DNA of 13,806 nt from assembly GCA_014621425.1 (NCBI GenBank), contig JAANBB010000709.1, positions 1 through 13,806 of the forward strand, given 5' to 3'. The notes below the pieces were generated by a model that saw only the letters and a program-made list of their open reading frames with translations, did not search any database and was not told the DNA's origin. The position numbers and the translations under genes were made by a program. Positions 9,031 through 13,806 of this stretch are shown here, piece after piece. This DNA is from Cylindrodendrum hubeiense. Its lineage: Eukaryota; Ascomycota; Sordariomycetes; Hypocreales; Nectriaceae. Numbering within the stretch: position 1 is the first letter of the stretch; the number at the start of each line of letters is the position of its first letter.

Positions 9031-9604
9031 ACCACCCGCCTCCGGCCTCCGGGTTATCACTCCTGCCAGCTACGTCCTCCAATCCCCGCAGATGACTCCT
9101 TTGAATGTCTACAATTCGAAAGCCAGTTTCAACAAAAGTACAAACCGAAGATTCTCGGCACTTGCTTTTCCCCGAAGACTTTCAAGACCATCTGAAACCT
9201 GTAGGCTAATAATTTCTAACAAACCGGCCCATACTGAGTGGCCAAGAAACTGCGTTTTGAGTTATACCCTCATAACCCGATATGCTCTAAGCACTGTAAA
9301 TGGTCATATGTACCAAGTTGCACTGTTGCGCAAACATGTTGAGGTTCGGCTCTGAGCGTAAATCATGTATCCGGCGCTGTTTTGATGCGCCTTCCCGAAA
9401 CTAGGCTCTGTGTTGTTCAGCTCCCAAGCCACGTCTTCAGGTTCCCGCAGATCCCTTCCCTCAAACTATGTTGGATTTGACACCGATCTGCGCTTTACCG
9501 TGAATGTCGGCACCTTGAAGCTCAACTGCCGAGCCTCGTCTTCCGATGCCTTGCAAGTCCCCTCGAGTTACCAAATCTGGACACCAAGTTTCACTGTCCC
9601 AAGC

Positions 9605-9840
9605 CTTGTAACGCGGTCCCTTGCAGCTCACCTTGTCTGATCACTAATCGTTAATATTGAGTTCCATCGACTTGCACTTTCCCGTGAAGTCCGATGTCTT
9701 ACAACCCAACCCGACCCGAGACTCGTAATACGGTTTCTTGCAGATCACCTTGTCTGATCACTAATCATTAATAGTGTATTCATTCAACCTGCACTTTCTC
9801 GTGAAAGCCGGTGTCTTACATCCCAACCCCGATCCCAAGC
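9605..9840 (+). repeat. Two-copy tandem duplication, 117-bp unit, relatively recent
   Basis: Units are about 9605-9721 and 9722-9840. A stretch around CACCTTGTCTGATCACTAAT (9629 and 9746) is identical over more than 20 bases, and GTGAA plus GTCTTACA blocks recur at exactly 117 bases. Overall similarity is clearly higher than between most units in the region. A third, decayed relative may precede it near 9489 (GCGCTTTACCGTGAATGTCGG). Confidence 0.8.
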
Positions 9841-10370
9841 CTCGTCCTCTGTGTTTGCTTGGCAGATGTTGTTACCTATGTCTTGTAACTAGTATCCGCG
9901 TACCGGGTTCTAAGCCCCAAAACCCCACGGACATGTCTCTCGGCATGTCACCAGGCCCTGGAAAGCCGAACTAGCCATTTTATGAGGCTATCCAATCACC
10001 GCAGGTTGCATAATGAATGCCCTAGATCTCTTGAATGGCTCAAGGCGTGTCTATGAAGAGGTTCACGTGTTGCAGCTGACCTTCGAACCTAAGCAGCGGC
10101 ACGGATAACCTGCAAAATGTGCATTGCTATGAATATGTGATAGATCACACCCGAACGTAAGCGGTAGGGTCGTTTGACTTTGTGCGACTTCTCTTGACGT
10201 GGGTGCAGTTGCCTGAGGCCCTCGCTCGATCACTGGCATGCAGCCTTGTCTGGCGAATGGAGGAATTGGGGGTCATCGCTATTCCCCTCATCTTTGGACT
10301 CGTTGGTCGAGCACGTCACTTCTCCACGCCAATGCTCCTCCGCCACTCCATCACACCACTACATGAGCTC

Positions 10371-10410
10371 CTTCACCTTGCCTCACCTTGCCTCACCTCG
10401 CTTCACCATC
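10371..10410 (+). repeat. 10-bp minisatellite, four units
   Basis: Four consecutive decamers read CTTCACCTTG, CCTCACCTTG, CCTCACCTCG, CTTCACCATC. This is a simple pyrimidine-rich tandem repeat just left of the inverted array. Confidence 0.75.
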
Positions 10411-10630
10411 TCACTTAGCCAGTCTATCACTCGCCTGGCCGATGGGTCTTCTCTCGGAAACGCTCAACACGACATCGCACCTCTCGAACTTCCGGCCCAT
10501 CCTCACGCACATATTTCACTCAGGTTTGCAACAAAACACTACCGCCCAGCAGCCACATCAGCCGTCGCCGACCACCCTCACGGAGCTAGGCATTGCTGCA
10601 ACAGCCCACAAACTACGGCCCATGGACAAA

Positions 10631-11415
10631 AGCAACAACGATTGGTAGGGTCCCTACGGTTCCTCCAATAATTGAAACCGGTGAAGAGATTCAAGACATT
10701 CATGGAGCACCAAGTTGCATCAACCAATTAAGAGCACCGAGTCCTCACTCCGCAGGCATAAGCAACAACGACTGGTCAGGTCCCTACGCTTCCTCCAAAA
10801 ATCGATGCCGGTGAAAGGATCTTACAGATTCATCGAGGACCAGACCAATCAAGGGGACCAAGCCCGCACTTCCCGGACGCTCCAACATCTGCCGGCCTAC
10901 CTCACGTATCACTTCCCTCGAAATTGAAGCCGGTGAAGAGATTCAAGACATTCATGGAGCACAATGCCCAATCAACCATTCACACGTTGCCTGGATCCCA
11001 CCTTACCCCGGGGACGCAACCAACAACTGCTGGCCAAACCACCGCAGGCTCCCCCCAGAAATTGAAGCCGGCGAAAGGATCTCGAGCATTCATCGAGGAC
11101 CAAGACCAATCATATGGGCCACGGCCAGGCTTCACGGACACCACCAGCAACTACCGGTCCAGGCCCCCTACGGCCATCCAATCAATTGAAACCGGCGAAG
11201 GAATCCAGCACATTCATCGAGGACTCGGCCAATCACACGCATAACTTACAAGTGCGCTACTCAGGGCGTTTCAGTGGAGAAGCAAGTTCACTCGACTAAT
11301 CAAATGGATCCCACCCTCACTCAGCGGACGCAACCTGCAACTCTAAGCCCAAACCCCCTACAGTCCTCCCAAAAATTAAAGCCGGCGAAAAGATCCAAGA
11401 TATTCTTGGGGCGAC
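10631..11415 (-). repeat. Six-unit tandem array of the second repeat family, inverted orientation
   Basis: Cores of about 40 bp start at 10671, 10801, 10923, 11061, 11185 and 11375 (spacings 130, 122, 138, 124, 190). On the plus strand each reads like ATTGAAGCCGGTGAAGAGAT followed by TCAAGACATTCAT and GGAGCAC or CGAGGAC. Cores 1 and 3 differ at one of 40 positions. Cores 2, 4 and 5 end ATTCATCGAGGAC where 1 and 3 end ATTCATGGAGCAC. Sequence before the core (CCCTACG...TCCTCC) and after it (GACCAATCA or CAACCA) also recurs, as does GGATCCCACC at 10994 and 11307. Cores are the reverse complement of those at 7998-10044 and 11841-13000. Confidence 0.85.
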
Positions 11416-11840
11416 AAAATGCAGTTGACTAACTGGGAGTACAAGTACCTCGTCTTGACCAATGGTGTTGGGGCCATGTCTCGAGCTTGATCTGACGTGA
11501 CCATGGCGCATCATGCGCACGTATCTCACACCAAAAAATAGTCAGGACATGTTCGCGTAGCTTACATGTGTCACTCGTGTCCATGATGCCCATGGCCTGT
11601 TTACCAACCTGCAATGCCCACGTCAGGTCGACCCATCTCGTAGCCCCATCGTAACATCTCATCATCCCATTGCCTCGCCCAGTAGCCCAGCTCTAGGCGT
11701 GTTGAATGTCTAAACCACTTGCAGCAGCTCAGCATATTGGAGCATATGAGAGCATAAAAGGTGAACTAAAATTGTCCACTGTCTTGAAACTAGCTTGCAA
11801 TTGGCCAGTCCCGGTCGGTACATCCCAATCCGGTAACCCA
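11416..11840. other. Spacer between the two oppositely oriented arrays
   Basis: No gene and no well-preserved core is seen. Decayed first-orientation cores may begin at about 11702 (GAATGTCTAAACC) and 11781 (TGTCTTGAAACTAGC). A 13-base near-palindrome, GCGCAT-C-ATGCGC, is at 11506-11518. Confidence 0.5.
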
Positions 11841-13000
11841 GCATCAGGATGGGCTGGAATCTCCTGACCGACTTGTCAGCACCAGCAGAAGTCGGCACAT
11901 ACCGGAGCCTCGTCTGCCAATATTACAAAGTTGGCTTGAATTTATGTGCCGGCTTGACCCGTGCGCATGTCTTGGCACCCAGGGAATGTCGTGGATGTCT
12001 TTCTCGCGCCGTAACGACCGTCCGCCGGCACTTCCCACACCTTGACCTTCGTATTTCGCAACTTGCCAGCATTCAGAACTCGAAACTATCATAGCGCCCA
12101 TGAAATTCGTGGACCTCTTGGCCGGACTGCAACAACCGTCGACGAGCAGCACTTCGGAGCCTGATCTACGCACCTTGCATGCGCCCCTAGCTCGATCTTG
12201 TAATGGATATCCTGGCTTGGACCATCGGCATATCTTAACTAGCACCAGGAATGTCTTGGATCTCTTCACCGGATTGCAATTACCATTGACGGTCGGCACT
12301 TCTCGGAGCCTGATTCATGCAACTCCGTTGCGCCCCTGACTTGATGCTGTCATCCTCACCCGGCTTGGGCCGCGACATATCTTAGCGTAATGGATGTCTT
12401 CGATTCCTTGACCGGATTGCATCGACTTGGTCGCCAACCCTCCTCTGATCTCGGGATACTCACCTCGCATGCGCCCCTTGTTCAACATTGCTTCTGCTTT
12501 CTGGACAGGCTTGTAATGGACGACGCCAACATGAGCCCTCGGCGCGCCGTGGAGAACGAGCCTGGAAATTGTCCTGGATCTCTTGATCGAACTCCCACGA
12601 CCATCGAGGCCTAGCCCATCCCACAGCCTAATCAAGCAATTCGTCTGGACCTTCCGCTCAAAATTGTTTTTGATTTCTAGACCGCCGATGGCCAACGACT
12701 AAACGAACGCCTCGTCCACGACTCGCCTGGATTGTTCCTCAAGTGAGGTTTGGATTTCGTCAGCGGCTTCCAGCCCGCCATGCAGCCCGCCTGCATCCCT
12801 CGCCTGGAATTGCGTTGGAATTATACGCCACCTGGTATGTCCAGCAAAGGATAGCCCATCTCGGTGCCTCGTGTCGAGACTGGATACATCGATTGCCCCA
12901 AACCGTCGCAGGTTTATTCATGGGCTTGCAACGTCTACTTTCCATCCGGCGCTTTACCCATCTAGGCCCTCAGGTTGCCTTGGATCTCTCCACCGGCTTT
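11841..13000 (+). repeat. Diverged tandem array of the second repeat family, first orientation
   Basis: Cores on the plus strand lie near 11841, 11977, 12094, 12241, 12382, 12560, 12737, 12904 and 12965. The best is 12241-12280 (AATGTCTTGGATCTCTTCAC, CGGATTGCAAT). Its 27-base heart matches the reverse complement of the core at 10923 at 25 positions. Flanking blocks recur too: CGGAGCCTG (11900 region, 12155, 12313), GCATGCGCCCC (12178, 12467) and TTGCGCCCC (12328). Period is about 117-147 bp in the first five units and irregular afterwards. Confidence 0.75.
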
Positions 13001-13070
13001 GGGACCACTGGATATGGAACCACTGGCTTTGGAACCACTGGCTATGGAACAACCGGCTTTGGAACAACCG
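12992..13070 (+). repeat. 15-bp minisatellite (ACCACTGGCTTTGGA)
   Basis: About five units read ACCACTGGATATGGA, ACCACTGGCTTTGGA, ACCACTGGCTATGGA, ACAACCGGCTTTGGA, with partial ends on each side. Units alternate TTT and TAT, giving a 30-bp higher period. The array begins inside the core copy at 12965-13000 (CACCGGCTTTGG), so it appears to be a local expansion of that core. One frame would read alternating GFGTT/GYGTT pentapeptides, but no convincing ATG-started gene contains it. Confidence 0.9.
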
Positions 13071-13364
13071 ATGCCTCGTCTAGCGATCCGCTATATCTGA
13101 TGTTTGAAACCGATGTGATATGTAGACAGGGTGAAGGCAACCAAGTCCAGCATGGGCTCCATGGATGCGGAAATCCATCCGTATTAACCTGTCAATATTA
13201 TTCTGAAGTTCTACATGGGCCCACGAATACTAACAAAGGCCGGCCGCGCACCTTGGGATCTCATCCGGACTCTCGCAAACACTAACTTTGGGATGTTGAT
13301 GGTGGCGCTAGTGGTGATAGTGGCTGAGCCCTTCCCTCCCTCCAACTGATCGAATGTCTATTAG

Positions 13365-13805
13365 GTTTATTATGCTCGCGTCATCGTTATCCGACGTCCA
13401 CGATCCGCCGCCGCCGCTAAAACTACCAGCATCGTTCAGCACCATTTGCCGCCAACCAATCAGAAACACGCGAGGTCTCATTCTACAGTCGCCGATACTT
13501 TAGGTCACACGGATTACGAGGACCAGGGGCTGTTTCGATCCCTATAGGCTGCTAAGGAGAGTGGCGACGAAAAGTTGGCGACAGAAGTACAAAGGATTAG
13601 GGTGTCGGATCTAAGAAAAAGAGGGACAAGCAACTTGGAGTAGGAACGGCGATGGAATTCTTGAGGGCTCTTTTCAGAGAGATTGGCACATGAACACGAA
13701 CTTCGACTAAACCTCCAACCCGAATTCGACGAACCAGGGATGTTGACCTCCCAACGATCTGCAACATCCCTAGAATACGATGGGCTCTTGAAAACCGCAG
13801 CCCCC
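13365..13805 (+). pseudogene. Possible coding relic, interrupted by stops, running off the right edge
   Basis: One plus frame from 13365 has unusually protein-like, charged content but is interrupted by stops at 13545, 13641 and 13662. The pieces are a segment ending HTDYEDQGLFRSL, one with KESGDEKLATEVQRIRVSDL, and a last open segment from 13665 with SERLAHEHELRLNLQPEFDE continuing to the edge. CTCTTTTCAG at 13668-13677 could be a 3' splice site, so the last segment might instead be a real exon of a gene continuing right. I recognise no family, and chance cannot be excluded. Confidence 0.2.
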
Positions 13806-13806
13806 C

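Larger units (their letters stand above)
7998..10044 (+). repeat. Scattered core copies of the second repeat family, first orientation
   Basis: A core resembling GAATGTCTTGGATCTCTTC followed by ACCGGCTTCAAT recurs in decayed form. Copies are at 7998-8037, 8101-8132, 8200-8226 (or 8235-8260), 8572-8608 (ATGTCTTGAAATCTGTCACC), 9103-9132 and 10010-10044 (GAATGCCCTAGATCTCTTGA). Spacing is irregular and divergence is higher than in the arrays at 10.6-13.0 kb. The copies at 8572 and 10010 are the most convincing; the others are supported mainly by the series. No coding gene is supported in this interval. Confidence 0.5.

Noticed and set aside
10246..10671. A 141-codon plus-strand frame rich in Ser/His
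   Set aside because: It runs through the 10-bp minisatellite and into the first core of the inverted array; its composition follows the repeats.
11506..11518. GCGCAT-C-ATGCGC palindrome as a functional axis between the inverted arrays
   Set aside because: Six-base arms are expected by chance in a window this long, and it is not at the exact midpoint of the arrays.
5700..13280. An LTR retrotransposon or DNA transposon as the source of the repeats
   Set aside because: No reverse transcriptase, integrase or transposase remnants, long terminal repeats or clear terminal inverted repeats were seen by eye; periodic tandem structure explains it better.
12743..13285. A 180-codon frame with GFGTT/GYGTT repeats as a structural protein
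   Set aside because: It begins at GTG, spans decayed satellite units whose indels are not multiples of three, and its repeat is explained by the 15-bp minisatellite.

Overview
The window looks like nuclear DNA of a filamentous ascomycete (Pezizomycotina, most plausibly Sordariomycetes). Three things point there. Gene density is low. One gene has a short 49-nt intron with fungal splice and branch signals. The genes are of filamentous-fungal type: a DUF7924-family protein, a small secreted cysteine-rich repeat protein, and a long Pro/Gly/Asn/Met-rich disordered tail. I cannot name the species from sequence alone.

Layout. Bases 2-889 (+) hold the C-terminal end of a larger protein whose body lies left of the window; its visible part is disordered and proline-rich. 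After its 3' flank comes an intact single-exon gene at 2077-2679 (+), with a TATA box at 1899. It encodes a 200-residue secreted protein with a six-cysteine N-terminal module and three tandem CxxGGFGPxC repeats, of effector type. Tail-to-tail with it, at 4648-3073 (-), is a two-exon gene for a 508-residue DUF7924-type protein; the 18-codon first exon is easy to miss. The ExK motif expected in this family reads E-M-A here.

From about 4.65 kb to the right edge (over 9 kb) I find no convincing complete gene. Most of 6.2-13.1 kb is an old, much-diverged, satellite-like repeat field. It has a left array of ~85-bp period (6.2-7.6 kb), then several local duplications (120, ~160 and 117 bp). It also has a second family, period about 120-145 bp, with a ~40-bp conserved core. 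That core lies in one orientation at about 8.0-10.05 kb, is inverted in six units at 10.67-11.42 kb, and returns to the first orientation at 11.7-13.0 kb. A 15-bp minisatellite has grown out of the last core copy. The field is not visibly AT-rich and has many CpGs, so heavy RIP is not obvious by eye. The last ~440 bases carry a stop-interrupted frame that reads as possible coding relic.

Nothing shows the three genes acting in one pathway. The picture is a secreted-effector-like gene and an accessory-type gene beside a gene-free repeat field, as often seen in the fast-evolving compartments of fungal genomes.
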